A stretch of DNA of 62,467 nucleotides, taken from positions 1 through 62,467 of the forward strand of contig NZ_BOPH01000120.1 of assembly GCF_016863655.1 (NCBI RefSeq), written 5' to 3'. The translations under genes were made by a program, and so were the position numbers. This document shows, in pieces, positions 7,925 through 16,580 of this stretch; the stretch's first letter is position 1; every line of letters begins with the position of its first letter. Origin of the DNA: Virgisporangium ochraceum. GTDB lineage: Bacteria; Actinomycetota; Actinomycetes; Mycobacteriales; Micromonosporaceae. The notes below the pieces were generated by a model that was not told where the DNA came from, ran no database searches, and was given only the letters and a program-made list of their open reading frames with translations.

Positions 7925-7994
7925 GCCACGAGCTTCGCGCCACAGGTGATCTCGGACGAGTGGCCTGATCGCCAACATGTGCAAGAATCCGGCC

Positions 7995-8945
7995 ATGAAG
8001 CATCGCGTCGTGGTCCTCGCCCTCGACGGCGTCATCCCGTTCGAGCTCGGCATCGCGCCGCGCATCTTCGGCGCCGCACACGACGTCGACGGGAACGCCC
8101 TCTACGAGGTGCTCACCTGCACGCTCGACGGGCGGCCGGTCACCACCGACGCGGGCTTCGAGGTCGCCGTGCGCCACGACGCGTCGATCCTGGCGACCGC
8201 CGGCACGGTCGTCGTCCCGCCGTCGCACGGGCTCTGCGCCGGAGTGCTGCCGCCGGGTGCCGCCGAGGCCCTGGCGGGCGTGCGTCCCGGAACGCGGCTG
8301 GTGTCGATCTGCACCGCCGCCTACGTGTTCGCCGCCGCGGGTCTGCTCGACGGCCGCACCGCCACCACGCACTGGCACGAGGCCACGCACTTCCAGGCGA
8401 CCTACCCGAACGTGCGGGTCGAGCCCGACGTGCTGTTCGTCGACGACGGCGACATCCTCACCTCGGCGGGCGCGGCCGCGGGCATCGACCTGTGCCTGCA
8501 CCTCGTGCGGCGCGACCACGGCAGCCAGGCCGCCAACCGGGTCGCCCGCCGCTGCGTGGTGCCGCCGTGGCGCGAGGGCGGCCAGGCGCAGTACATCAGG
8601 ACGCCCGTGCCGGTGGCGGCGGACACCGGCACCGCGCCCACGCGCGAGTGGGCGCTCCAGCGCCTCGGCGAACCGTTGCAGCTGGCCGATCTCGCCGCAC
8701 ACGCCCGCATGAGCGTGCGCACGTTCACCCGCCGCTTCCGCGACGAGGTCGGCATGACCCCCGGCCAGTGGCTCATCCGCCAGCGCGTCGAGCACGCCCG
8801 CCAGCTGCTGGAGTCGAGCGATCTGCCGATCGACCGCATCGCGACGGTCGCCGGCTTCGGCACGGCCGCCTCGATGCGGCAGCATCTCGGCGTCACGCTG
8901 GGCGTCTCGCCGTCGGCCTACCGGCGCACGTTCCGGGCCGCGTGA
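7995..8945 (+). CDS. GlxA/FtrA-type transcriptional regulator (DJ-1/PfpI plus AraC HTH)
   Basis: This 316-residue regulator joins an N-terminal DJ-1/PfpI-like sensor domain (residues 1-190) to a C-terminal AraC DNA-binding domain. The sensor includes VVVLALDGVIPFELGIAPRIFG, and SICTAAYVFAAAGLLDGRTATTHW, where the nucleophile-elbow cysteine SICTAA is retained. The last 100 residues carry two helix-turn-helix units: LADLAAHARMSVRTFTRRFRDEVGMTPGQWL and IDRIATVAGFGTAASMRQHLGVTLGVSPSAYRR. The ATG at 7995 (MKHRVVVLALDG) matches the family start; an earlier in-frame start at 7977 adds six residues. It is divergent from the MDR oxidoreductase and is its likely regulator. The 3' end overlaps the convergent DUF998 gene by 28 bases. 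Confidence 0.92.
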   Translation: MKHRVVVLALDGVIPFELGIAPRIFGAAHDVDGNALYEVLTCTLDGRPVTTDAGFEVAVRHDASILATAGTVVVPPSHGLCAGVLPPGAAEALAGVRPGTRLVSICTAAYVFAAAGLLDGRTATTHWHEATHFQATYPNVRVEPDVLFVDDGDILTSAGAAAGIDLCLHLVRRDHGSQAANRVARRCVVPPWREGGQAQYIRTPVPVAADTGTAPTREWALQRLGEPLQLADLAAHARMSVRTFTRRFRDEVGMTPGQWLIRQRVEHARQLLESSDLPIDRIATVAGFGTAASMRQHLGVTLGVSPSAYRRTFRAA

Positions 8946-9493
8946 CCGTCCATGGTGGACGCACGTGAGCAGGCGACGGCGACGCACAGCGGCCAGAGAG
9001 CCTGCGCCGCCGCCAGCACCCGTTCGCTCAGCCCGACCCGGTCGCCGTCGGAGAACAGTTCGTAGCCGAACCACGCCAGCAGCACGGACAGCACGACCGT
9101 CGCGGCGAAGGAACGCCGCGCCAGCGCGGGCCACACCGTCAACGCGCCGAACGCGACGAGCGCGGCCACGGCGTGCGGCGCCGACGATCCGGTGCGCGGC
9201 AACGGGAACGCCGCCACCAGCAGTGTGGCGACGCCACCGACGGCGAGCAGCACCCGGCCGGCGACCGCGACGGGTCGCAGCCCGAGCGCGGTGACCACGT
9301 GGCACACGCCGACCCCGACCAGCGCGACGGTCATCACCCACCGGTCGGTGGCGGCGTGCCCGGCCAGCGCGCTGATCGTGTCGCGGGTGGCGTCGTAGCC
9401 GGCCGGCTGCAGGTGCGCGGCCAGCGTGAAGCCGCCGATCAGGAGCACCGGGGCCAGACCGGACGACAGCAGCACCCACCACCGCACCGGCAC
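8918..9493 (-). CDS. DUF998 family integral membrane protein
   Basis: The 191-residue product has about six transmembrane helices (for example WWVLLSSGLAPVLLIGGFTLAA and WVMTVALVGVGVCHVVTALGL) and the DUF998 pattern YDATRDTISALAGHAATDRWVM. DUF998 proteins have no agreed function. I chose the GTG at 9493, 15 bases after the stop of the upstream gene, because the first membrane helix starts there; the Shine-Dalgarno sequence is weak. Its 3' end overlaps the GlxA-type gene. The perfect palindrome GTCCATGGTGGAC (8948-8960) lies in its last codons. Confidence 0.78.
   Translation of the reverse strand: MPVRWWVLLSSGLAPVLLIGGFTLAAHLQPAGYDATRDTISALAGHAATDRWVMTVALVGVGVCHVVTALGLRPVAVAGRVLLAVGGVATLLVAAFPLPRTGSSAPHAVAALVAFGALTVWPALARRSFAATVVLSVLLAWFGYELFSDGDRVGLSERVLAAAQALWPLCVAVACSRASTMDGHAARNVRR
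8948..8960. repeat. 13-bp palindrome GTCCA-N3-TGGAC
   Basis: The sequence is GTCCATGGTGGAC, just after the GlxA-type stop codon and inside the 3' end of the convergent DUF998 gene. Confidence 0.8.
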
Positions 9494-9507
9494 ACCGTAC
9501 GCGAGCG

Positions 9508-11577
9508 TCAGGGCTCCGCGGGACGGTTCAGCGTGTGCACCGCGAGCACCGTCGGCGCCGCCACCAGCATGGCCACCAGGGGGATGGCGACGCCGGAGTC
9601 GTTCGTGGCGAACGCGATCCAGGCCATCGCCACCGCCGACAGCAGCGCCGGACGCAGCCACGGCGCGTGGGCGTAGAACGCGGCGGGCGCCCGCACCAGC
9701 CAGACCGACACGGCCACCGTGAGCACCAGCGCCGCGATCGTGTGCGGGCCGCTGAACAGCAGGTCGAGGTTCGCGTCGAGCTTGCGCAGCACGGTCGCGG
9801 CCGCGGACCCGTCACCGAGACCGGCGACGAACCGGCCGAAGTGGCTGCGCGACTCCGGCGGGCGCGACGCGTCGAGCACCCCGATCCCGACCGCCGCGGC
9901 GGCACCGGCCGCGCCGGCCAGCAGCAGCCGCACCGGCCGCAGGGCGGCACCGGCGGTCAGCAGGGCCAGCACCGCGAACGCCGGCGCGAGCGTCAGCACC
10001 CCGCCGAAGTCGGCGCCCCAGCCCGGCGCCCCGTCGACCGCCAGGGCCACCGCCCCGGCCGCCACGACGACCACGGCACCGGCCCGGCGGCGGCGCAGCG
10101 CGCCGGCGGCCGCGGCGGCGGCGAGCAGCGACGCGGTGGCGAACACGGCGAACGCCAGGTTGCCGAAGCCCGCGAACCGCCCGGCCACCAACGGGTTGTA
10201 GCCGAGCATGCTGTTGATCTGCAGCGTCCCGCCGGTCACCGCGTCGACCGTGAGCACGCCCGCGGTGACAGCCGCGACCATCAGCCCGGGGCGCGCCCGC
10301 CACGGACCGACCAGCGCGACAGCGGCGATCAGCCCGGCCGCGACGAGCGTCGCGGCGCCGGCGGCGACCATCGGGTACGGCGCGCGCCACCAGGGCACCA
10401 GGTTCGCGAGGAACGTGCCCGCCGGAGCGGCGGCCAGCAGCAGGGCCGCGCGGCCGGCCGCGGTACCCGGTTCGCCGCCGCGGCGGCGCACGAGCGCGTA
10501 GGTGCCGAACACCAGCAGCAGGAGCACGCCGTACCAGGCGAAGAACGGCGCGACGGCGGCCCGCTGCGCGCCGGCGGCGCGGTCGAGGTCGACGAGGGCG
10601 TGGACGGTATCGTCCACTGTGGATGGCCGGCCCGGACCACCGCCGTCGACCGGCAGGCCGGCGACGCCAGCGGGGACCTCGCGGCCGAGCAGCGTCAACA
10701 CGGTCGGCGTGACGTCGCTCAGCTGGACGTAGGGGGTCCGCCGGGTGCTCGGCGACCGCAGCCAGCCGGCCTCCACGCCCGGACCGTCGAGAGCGGCCAG
10801 GTGCAGCCGGGGCGCGGGGTCGCCGGCGCTGCCCGCCACTCCGAGCACCAGCAGCGTGCTCCCGGACGGACGGGCCGCGACGATCGTGCCGAGCGCCCGG
10901 TCGACCTCGGCCAGCCGGCCGGCGCGGTCGGCCGCACCGGTGGGTCCGCCGGGCAGCGACCCGAGGTCGACCATCGTGAGCGGGCAGCCCGCGAACAGCG
11001 GACGCGGGTCGGCCGGCAGCGCCGGCACGTACCGGTCGACGATGCCGGCCCGGTCGGCCACCGCGAGCGCGGCTCCCGGTCCGACCGCGCCGGCGCACGG
11101 CACCGCGTCGCCGAGCGTGCCGGGACGCGCGCCGAACCGCAGGCCCGCGTTGAGCCGGCCGAACCGCGGCAGGTCGGGCACCCACGCGGTGACGCCGTCG
11201 GGAACGTCGTCGGCCTCGTGGTCGGCCTCGTGGTCGGCGACCGCGACCGGCGGCGGATGCCGGCCGACGCAGCCGGCCCCGTAGGGCTCGGCGACCGCCG
11301 CGTACCCGCCGGCGCCGAGGGTCAGCCAGCCCTCGCCCGGGCAGGTGACCTGCGGCGGCGCCGGCGCCGAGCGGACCGACAGGGCGCCGACCGCCCCACC
11401 GTCCACAATGGAGGCCAGGGTGGGCGTGGCGGTGGTCGACACGTCCGACCACCGCAGGCCCGCCACCCCGACGACGATCACCTGTCCCGACGCCTCGACC
11501 GTCGCCGATGCCGGCTGCGGAAGCGCCACCCCGGCGACGCTCGCGGCGGCAACCACGGCCAGTGCCCATCCCCGCAT
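9508..11577 (-). CDS. large actinobacterial membrane protein with alkaline-phosphatase-like N-terminal domain
   Basis: This protein of about 689 residues has a signal peptide (MRGWALAVVAAASVAGVALPQPASA) and an extracytoplasmic domain of about 300 residues. That domain resembles the alkaline phosphatase/sulfatase fold: VIVVGVAGLRWSDV, TPTLASIVDGGAVGALSVR, TCPGEGWLTLGAG and the late VQLSDVTPTVLTLLG. The C-terminal half has ten or more transmembrane helices. Related two-part membrane proteins are widespread in actinomycetes, and no function has been shown that I know of. The classical metal-binding Asp/His set is not obvious, so it may not be a hydrolase. The frame opens at 11616, but the ATG at 11577 places the signal peptide correctly. 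A 12-base in-frame duplication (DHEADHEA) lies at 11217-11240. It continues into the DUF998 gene with a 14-base gap. Confidence 0.75.
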   Translation of the reverse strand: MRGWALAVVAAASVAGVALPQPASATVEASGQVIVVGVAGLRWSDVSTTATPTLASIVDGGAVGALSVRSAPAPPQVTCPGEGWLTLGAGGYAAVAEPYGAGCVGRHPPPVAVADHEADHEADDVPDGVTAWVPDLPRFGRLNAGLRFGARPGTLGDAVPCAGAVGPGAALAVADRAGIVDRYVPALPADPRPLFAGCPLTMVDLGSLPGGPTGAADRAGRLAEVDRALGTIVAARPSGSTLLVLGVAGSAGDPAPRLHLAALDGPGVEAGWLRSPSTRRTPYVQLSDVTPTVLTLLGREVPAGVAGLPVDGGGPGRPSTVDDTVHALVDLDRAAGAQRAAVAPFFAWYGVLLLLVFGTYALVRRRGGEPGTAAGRAALLLAAAPAGTFLANLVPWWRAPYPMVAAGAATLVAAGLIAAVALVGPWRARPGLMVAAVTAGVLTVDAVTGGTLQINSMLGYNPLVAGRFAGFGNLAFAVFATASLLAAAAAAGALRRRRAGAVVVVAAGAVALAVDGAPGWGADFGGVLTLAPAFAVLALLTAGAALRPVRLLLAGAAGAAAAVGIGVLDASRPPESRSHFGRFVAGLGDGSAAATVLRKLDANLDLLFSGPHTIAALVLTVAVSVWLVRAPAAFYAHAPWLRPALLSAVAMAWIAFATNDSGVAIPLVAMLVAAPTVLAVHTLNRPAEP

Positions 11578-11643
11578 CCATCGACGGTAGGAGTCCCTGG
11601 CTATCCGTCCGGACACCCGACGGCATCGGTACGGCCACGACGG

Positions 11644-12687
11644 TCACGCTTCGGCCACGGCCCGCCCCCTGATCGGCGCGCGGCGCCACCACGTCAGGCA
11701 GCGCCAGGCCCACTCCGCGGGCCCGTACCGGAACGAGCGCAGCCACAGCGCGCTCCACACCGCCTGCACCACGAGGATGGCGACGGTCAGGCCGACGATC
11801 GCCGGCAGGTCGGCCGGGTCGTCGATGCCGAGCAGCGGCCCGAACACGAGGAACAGCACCGTCGCGCTGAGATAGTTCGTCAACGCCATGCGGCCCATCG
11901 GTGACAGCACCGCCGACAGGGCGGGTCCGACCGGCGTGCGCAGCAGCAGGAGCAGCCCGCAGCAGTAGGCGAGACCGGTGACGATGCCGGCCAGCGGGGG
12001 GATCAGGCTCACGCCGCCGCCCGGTCCACCGACGACGTTCACGACCGGCAGGTCCGCGCCGCCCGCCTCGAGCGCGATGTACGCGGCGGCCAGCGCGCCG
12101 AACACGACGAACGCGACAGCGACCCGGCCGGTGCGGCGTTCCAGCGCGGCCGGCACGTCGAGCATCGCCAGCGCGTAGCCGAGCGCGAGCAGTCCCGGAA
12201 TCGGCCCGTAGCCGACGATGAGCTGCGACCCGACCACGAGCAGCACGACCGACACGACGAACGCGACCCGCCCGCCGAAGAAGCTCAACGGGATCAGCAC
12301 GAGCAGCCCGGCCAGCGCGTACGCGGTCAGCGCCTCACCGGGGTGCACCACGAAGTGGAGGGCACCGATGAGCAGCAGCCAGCCGAGGCGGCGGGCCAGC
12401 ACCACGCGCGGCCGGTCGGCGCGCAGCGCCGCGCGGCGCAGGAAGATGCCGAAGCCGATGCCGAACAGGATCGAGAAGATCGGGTAGAACCGTTCGTAGA
12501 ACAGCAGTTGCACGGCTTCGGGCATCTTCGGCGCGCTGCCGGCGGCATCGCCGCGGAACACCACCTGTTGATAGATGTTGATGATCAGGATGCCGCACAG
12601 GGCGAACCCGCGCAGCGTGTCGAGGGCGTGGATGCGCGGGCCGGCGGTCGACACATCGGTCTCGGGGGTTCGCACGGTTTGCGTCAT
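11644..12687 (-). CDS. DUF418 family (YeiB-like) membrane protein
   Basis: This 347-residue multi-spanning membrane protein begins with the family signature HALDTLRGFALCGILIINIYQQVVF. FSILFGIGFGIFLRRAA follows in the second helix, and the C-terminal DUF418 block reads PMGRMALTNYLSATVLFLVFGPLLG through FRYGPAEWAWRCLTWWRRAPI. About nine helices are predicted. The N-terminal half is acyltransferase-3-like, so a transport or acyl-transfer role has been suggested for the family but is unproven. The ATG at 12687 is immediately upstream of the conserved region. It is divergent from the histidine kinase gene at 12834. Confidence 0.9.
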   Translation of the reverse strand: MTQTVRTPETDVSTAGPRIHALDTLRGFALCGILIINIYQQVVFRGDAAGSAPKMPEAVQLLFYERFYPIFSILFGIGFGIFLRRAALRADRPRVVLARRLGWLLLIGALHFVVHPGEALTAYALAGLLVLIPLSFFGGRVAFVVSVVLLVVGSQLIVGYGPIPGLLALGYALAMLDVPAALERRTGRVAVAFVVFGALAAAYIALEAGGADLPVVNVVGGPGGGVSLIPPLAGIVTGLAYCCGLLLLLRTPVGPALSAVLSPMGRMALTNYLSATVLFLVFGPLLGIDDPADLPAIVGLTVAILVVQAVWSALWLRSFRYGPAEWAWRCLTWWRRAPIRGRAVAEA

Positions 12688-12833
12688 CCATCGATCCCAC
12701 CGCGCGGCGGCGCGGCGTGGTCAGCGGTGAAGGTCGCGACCGCCACCTACTTTCGTCGCATGGTCGCGGTCGGTTCGTCGGGACCCGCCGCGCACGCCGA
12801 GCCGAAACCCGGTGCCGCGGTTACCCTGCACAT

Positions 12834-13979
12834 ATGTCTCGCAGCCGGGTTCTGCCGGTGGCCGTCGACGTGTCGCTGGCGGTGGTCGCCGCGGTGATCG
12901 GCAGCCTGCTGGCGCTGGCCGACCCGAACCTCGACACCAGGCACGTCGCCGCGCCGACCTGGGTCTTCGTGGCCGCCCAGGCCGGCGCCGCGGCGATGCT
13001 CCTGGTGCGGCGCCGGCACCCCTACACGGCCGCGCTCACCATCGCCGCGGTCAGCCTGTTCGCGCCGGCGTGGGCCGCGTTCCTGGTCCCCTACGCGGTG
13101 ACCGCGTACGGCGCGGGACGGCGTTCGCGGCAGTGGACGGCGATCGGGCTGCTGGCGGTGGCGTTCCTGGTGGGAATGCAGGCCTGGGAGGTCGACGACC
13201 CGTTCACGTCGCCGGCCATCATCTTCGTGTCGGGCCTGCTCGGCATGTACTTCAACGCCCGGCGCAGCCTGGTGGCCGAGCTCACCGACCGGGCCGAGCG
13301 GGCCGAACGCGAGCGGCTGCTGCTGGCCGAGCAGGCCCGCGCCGACGAGCGGATCCGGCTCGCGGGCGAGATGCACGACGTGGTCACCCACCGCATCAAC
13401 CTGATGGTGCTGCAGGCGGGCGCGTTGCGGGTCAGCAGCACCGACCCGGCCGCGCGCACGGCGGCCGAGGAGCTGCGGGTGGCCGGCTGCCAGGCCCTCG
13501 CGGAGCTGCGTGATCTCGTCGGTGTGCTGAGAACGGGTGACGGGACGCCCACCAGCTCCGCCGATCCCGCCACCGCGCCCGGGCTGGAGTCCCTCGTCGA
13601 CGACTCGCGCGCCGTCGGGCTGCCGGTGGAGCTGGCCGAGGACGGCGACCCCGACGTGGTCGCGCCGACCGTGCGGCGCACGCTCTTCCGCGTGGTGCAG
13701 GAGTCGCTGACCAACGTGCACAAGCACGCGCCGGGTGCCGACGCCACCGTGTCCGTCCACTATGGACGCGAGAACGTGCGGGCGGTGGTCTCCAACACTC
13801 CCCCGCGCCGGACCCCCGACGCCGACCTGACCGCCGCCGGCGGCGGCAGCGGGCTGGCCGGGCTGCGCCACCGCGTCGAGGTGGTGGGCGGCTCGTTGAC
13901 GGCCGGGTCCACATCGGACGGTGGGTTCACCGTCAAGGCCACCCTCCCCCTGTACGTGCCGACGGCGGCGCGGCGGTGA
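12834..13979 (+). CDS. NarL-type sensor histidine kinase
   Basis: The 381-residue membrane kinase has four or five N-terminal transmembrane helices (residues 8-140) with no large extracellular sensor, a coiled linker (residues 147-172), and the HisKA_3 domain RLAGEMHDVVTHRINLMV, in which H181 is the phosphorylation site. The HATPase domain carries VQESLTNVHKHAPGA and GLAGLRHRVEVVGGSL. The start is the ATG at 12834 (MSRSRVLPVAVDVS). The stop overlaps the start of the response regulator (GTGA), so the pair is translationally coupled. Kinases with only membrane helices often sense envelope or lipid stress. The stimulus is unknown. The palindrome GTCCACTATGGAC lies at 13755-13767 inside the ATPase domain. 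Confidence 0.93.
   Translation: MSRSRVLPVAVDVSLAVVAAVIGSLLALADPNLDTRHVAAPTWVFVAAQAGAAAMLLVRRRHPYTAALTIAAVSLFAPAWAAFLVPYAVTAYGAGRRSRQWTAIGLLAVAFLVGMQAWEVDDPFTSPAIIFVSGLLGMYFNARRSLVAELTDRAERAERERLLLAEQARADERIRLAGEMHDVVTHRINLMVLQAGALRVSSTDPAARTAAEELRVAGCQALAELRDLVGVLRTGDGTPTSSADPATAPGLESLVDDSRAVGLPVELAEDGDPDVVAPTVRRTLFRVVQESLTNVHKHAPGADATVSVHYGRENVRAVVSNTPPRRTPDADLTAAGGGSGLAGLRHRVEVVGGSLTAGSTSDGGFTVKATLPLYVPTAARR
13755..13767. repeat. 13-bp palindrome GTCCA-N3-TGGAC
   Basis: The sequence is GTCCACTATGGAC, inside the histidine kinase coding region, where it encodes VHYGR. Confidence 0.8.
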
Positions 13980-14635
13980 ACCCGGTGGTGGTCAGGATCC
14001 TCGTCGTCGACGACGAACGCATGGTGTGCGCGCACCTGACCACGATCCTGTCGGCCGCGGAGGGCATCGAGGTGGTGGGCTCGGCCTACGACGGCGCCGA
14101 GGCGGTCGAGGCCGTGTGGCGCCTTCGGCCCGACGTCGTGCTGATGGACCTGCGCATGCCCGGCGTCGACGGGCTCACCGCGATCGAGCGCATCGCGACC
14201 GCGCCGGCGCCGCCGCGGGTGGTCGCGCTGACGACGTTCGACCTCGACGAGTACGTGCTGCGCGCGCTGCGGGCCGGCGCGGTCGGGTTCCTGCTGAAGT
14301 CGACGTCGCCCGAGGACCTGGTCGACCTGGTGCGGGTGGCCGCCGCCGGTCACACGGTGCTGTCGGCGGTGCCGGCGCGGCGGCTGGTGAGCAACACCGC
14401 CGACGCCGGACGCGCCCGCGACCTCGTCGGCTCGCTGACCGAGCGCGAGGTCGAGGTGCTGGAGAGCCTCGGTGCCGGCCGGTCGAACCAGCAGATCGCG
14501 CGCCGTCTGCACCTGTCGGAGGCGACGGTGAAGGGCTACGTGTCGCGGCTGCTGGTCAAGTTGGGCTGTGACAACCGCACCGAGGCCGCGCTGCTCGCCC
14601 GCGACGCGGGTCTCCGGTCACCCGGTCAGCGGTAG
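13976..14635 (+). CDS. NarL/LuxR-family response regulator
   Basis: The 219-residue regulator has a receiver domain (ILVVDDERMV acidic pair, phospho-acceptor D58 in VVLMDLRMPG, the conserved Thr in ALTTFD and Lys in FLLKSTSPEDL). A C-terminal LuxR helix-turn-helix follows (LTEREVEVLESLGAGRSNQQIARRLHLSEATVKGYVSRLLVKLG). It starts at a GTG that overlaps the kinase stop codon and is the cognate partner of that kinase. No target promoter can be named; the neighbouring membrane proteins and the serine hydrolase are candidates. Its 3' end overlaps the convergent serine hydrolase by 18 bases. Confidence 0.95.
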   Translation: MNPVVVRILVVDDERMVCAHLTTILSAAEGIEVVGSAYDGAEAVEAVWRLRPDVVLMDLRMPGVDGLTAIERIATAPAPPRVVALTTFDLDEYVLRALRAGAVGFLLKSTSPEDLVDLVRVAAAGHTVLSAVPARRLVSNTADAGRARDLVGSLTEREVEVLESLGAGRSNQQIARRLHLSEATVKGYVSRLLVKLGCDNRTEAALLARDAGLRSPGQR

Positions 14636-15574
14636 CGCCTTCGCGAACGCGGTGACAGCGGCCGTGGCCGTGGCGTAGGACGTGCCGCGGGGGTGCACGG
14701 TGAGCACCACGACGATGCTGCGGTCGTTCGGGCCCACGATCCCCGTGGTGTGCAGCGCCTCGCCCGTCCAATCGACCGGTGCGGCCCCGACCGGAGCCGC
14801 CGCCTCGACCGCGAGCGCGGCGGGCGTCGCGCTGCGGCAGGTCTTCGGTGCGGCGGCGAACTCGTACCAGCCCTGCTTCGCGGCCCACGGCTGGCCGGCG
14901 AACGCGGTCGGGATCCCGAAGGACTGGTCGTAGCCGTCGGTGCCGCAGCGGGTGAACGTACCCGTGCGCAGCCTTCCGACGACGTACTGCCCGATGTGCG
15001 GCGGCGCCTCGTCGAGCAGGTACCGGTAGACGCGCACCAGGTGCGCCGCGCTCACCTCGGTGGAGCCCCACCCGGTGCGGGGCGCGGTCGGCGGGACGAC
15101 GTCGATGCCGAGAAGCGCGTTCATCCGCGCGATGACGGCCGTGCGCCCGCCCAGGGTGTAGAAGTGGCTCGCGGCGGCGTCGTCGCTGCGGCTGAGCATG
15201 ATGTCCAGGCGCGGCTTGTCGGCGGCCGGAATGGTCCGGTGGGTCAGCAGGTAGTCGACCGCGATGAGCAGCTTGACCAGCGAGGCCGAGCGGAACCGCT
15301 GGTCGGCGTTGTGCCGCACGGTGAACGCCGCGGCCTGCCGGTCGTAGACCGCGACCCCGGCGGTGAATCCGGAGGGCACGGCGACGGTCCGCGTGGTGGG
15401 CGTGGCACTGGTGGTCGCGACGGCGCTCGGGGTCACCACCTCGGTGGCGCCCGGAACGGAGACCTCGGCGCGGGCCGGCGTGGGGTCGTCGCCGGTGCCG
15501 GAGCAGCCGGCCAGGGCCACCGCCACCGCCAGACAGACGAGACCGACGATGGCCGCCGGTCCGATGCGGGTCAT
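14618..15574 (-). CDS. lipoprotein serine hydrolase of the class A beta-lactamase/PBP fold
   Basis: The 318-residue product is a lipoprotein: its signal peptide ends in LAGC (residues 21-24). A Thr/Pro-rich linker leads to a beta-lactamase-like domain. The catalytic SxxK is S98-L-V-K101 in RFRSASLVKLL; the second motif reads SRSDDAA, where the asparagine of SDN is replaced; and the position of the KTG triad reads HTTG. So the nucleophile is intact, but the second and third motifs deviate. This argues against an efficient beta-lactamase and for a divergent esterase or cell-wall binding protein. The ATG at 15574 has a GGAGGTG site six bases upstream. It is convergent with the response regulator. 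Confidence 0.85.
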   Translation of the reverse strand: MTRIGPAAIVGLVCLAVAVALAGCSGTGDDPTPARAEVSVPGATEVVTPSAVATTSATPTTRTVAVPSGFTAGVAVYDRQAAAFTVRHNADQRFRSASLVKLLIAVDYLLTHRTIPAADKPRLDIMLSRSDDAAASHFYTLGGRTAVIARMNALLGIDVVPPTAPRTGWGSTEVSAAHLVRVYRYLLDEAPPHIGQYVVGRLRTGTFTRCGTDGYDQSFGIPTAFAGQPWAAKQGWYEFAAAPKTCRSATPAALAVEAAAPVGAAPVDWTGEALHTTGIVGPNDRSIVVVLTVHPRGTSYATATAAVTAFAKALPLTG

Positions 15575-15599
15575 GAGCACCTCCGTTCGGGCGGCATTT

Positions 15600-15619
15600 G
15601 TCCGTTTTGAACAACGGAC
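15600..15619. promoter_or_regulatory. inverted repeat upstream of the serine hydrolase gene
   Basis: Perfect 7-base arms GTCCGTT and AACGGAC are separated by TTGAAC, 26 bases upstream of the serine hydrolase start and 58 bases upstream of the divergent secreted-protein gene. It has the size of a dimeric repressor site; no regulator is identified. Confidence 0.45.
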
Positions 15620-15676
15620 GACCCGTTCGCCGGGACACTGGCCACCGGGAGATCCGCAACGCACGGGGGTACGGAG

Positions 15677-16450
15677 ATGGATCGTCGGGGGTTCCTGACC
15701 GCGGCCGCGGTGGTGGCCGGTGGCGTCGCCCTGTCCGGTGAGGCCGCCGCGGCGGCACCGCGGGACGAGGCGGCCACGACGCCGCGCCGGCGCGGGCCGG
15801 CGCTGCTCTGGGAGGAGGAGGGCGGCTTCGTGCCGGCCGGCTACCTGGCCCTGCGTCCGCCCAAACTCGCCGTCTACGGCGACGGGCTCGCGGTCGCCGA
15901 CGCGGCCCGCTCCGTCCGGCTGCGCCAGGGCCGCCTCGACGACCTCCTCGACTTCGCCGTCGACGTGCTGAGCAACCGGGCCAACGGCGTCAAGCGGCCC
16001 GGGACCCCGGTGGTCGCCGACGTGCCGACCACGAAGTTCACCGCCCGCCGCTTCCGCACGTGGAGCATCGCCGCCGAGGCGCTGGAGGTGCTGCGCGAAC
16101 ACCGCGCGTACCCGCGTCCCCTCTACGACCTTCTCGACCGCTGCACCGGGCTGCGCGACCAGGCCCTGCGCTCGGGCCGGCCCTTCGCCCCGGACGCCGT
16201 GCGGCTGGTGGTCGTGCGGGTGGCGCAGCCGCCGGCCACGCCGGTGCGGCCGTGGCCGGAGCGCGTGCCGCTGCTGGTCCCCGGTCCCAACATGGTCTCC
16301 CGCACGACGGACCTCTACGGGCGCGCGGCCCGGGCCGCCGCCCGCGACATCCCGCACCGCGACGCGTGGTCGTTCACGACGTTCCGCACCCGCGACGCCC
16401 GGTTCGTGGCGGCGGGCTGGCGCCGGCTGCTCCCCCACGAGCAGGACTGA
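15677..16450 (+). CDS. secreted protein of unknown function with Tat-like signal
   Basis: This 257-residue protein has a twin-arginine type leader, MDRRGFLTAAAVVAGGVALSGEAAAAAP, with a probable cleavage site near residue 28. The mature part is rich in Arg, has no cysteine pairs apart from DRCTGLRDQ, and shows no motif that I recognise. Blocks such as VADVPTTKFTARRFRTWSIAAEAL and WSFTTFRTRDARFVAAGWRRLL look like a folded globular domain. The ATG at 15677 follows a GGGGGTACGGAG site. It is divergent from the serine hydrolase gene. Confidence 0.75.
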   Translation: MDRRGFLTAAAVVAGGVALSGEAAAAAPRDEAATTPRRRGPALLWEEEGGFVPAGYLALRPPKLAVYGDGLAVADAARSVRLRQGRLDDLLDFAVDVLSNRANGVKRPGTPVVADVPTTKFTARRFRTWSIAAEALEVLREHRAYPRPLYDLLDRCTGLRDQALRSGRPFAPDAVRLVVVRVAQPPATPVRPWPERVPLLVPGPNMVSRTTDLYGRAARAAARDIPHRDAWSFTTFRTRDARFVAAGWRRLLPHEQD

Positions 16451-16473
16451 ACACTCCTGCCAGGCTCCCCGGC

Positions 16474-16521
16474 GATCTTGGACAGTTGTCCATCGAATAC
16501 GGTGCACAAGTGTCCAAGATC
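16474..16521. repeat. palindromic hairpin element, short subfamily (copy 3)
   Basis: A 48-base imperfect palindrome, GATCTTGGACAGTTGTCC to GTGTCCAAGATC, closely resembles the element at 5021-5068. It lies between convergent genes, where it could act as a bidirectional terminator. Confidence 0.7.
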
Positions 16522-16580
16522 GGGTCCTGGCGGGCCGGCCGGTCCGGCAAGCCTGAGGCGGGTGGGTCGCGACCGGGGGC

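Noticed and set aside
5477..8968. 1163-codon plus-strand open frame
   Set aside because: It lies antisense to pitA, the MDR gene and their neighbours, with Arg/His/Pro-rich nonsense composition; it is a shadow of high-GC codon bias.
9535..11904. 789-codon plus-strand open frame
   Set aside because: It is antisense to the membrane protein at 9508-11577; its Gln/Arg/Gly-rich sequence is an artefact.
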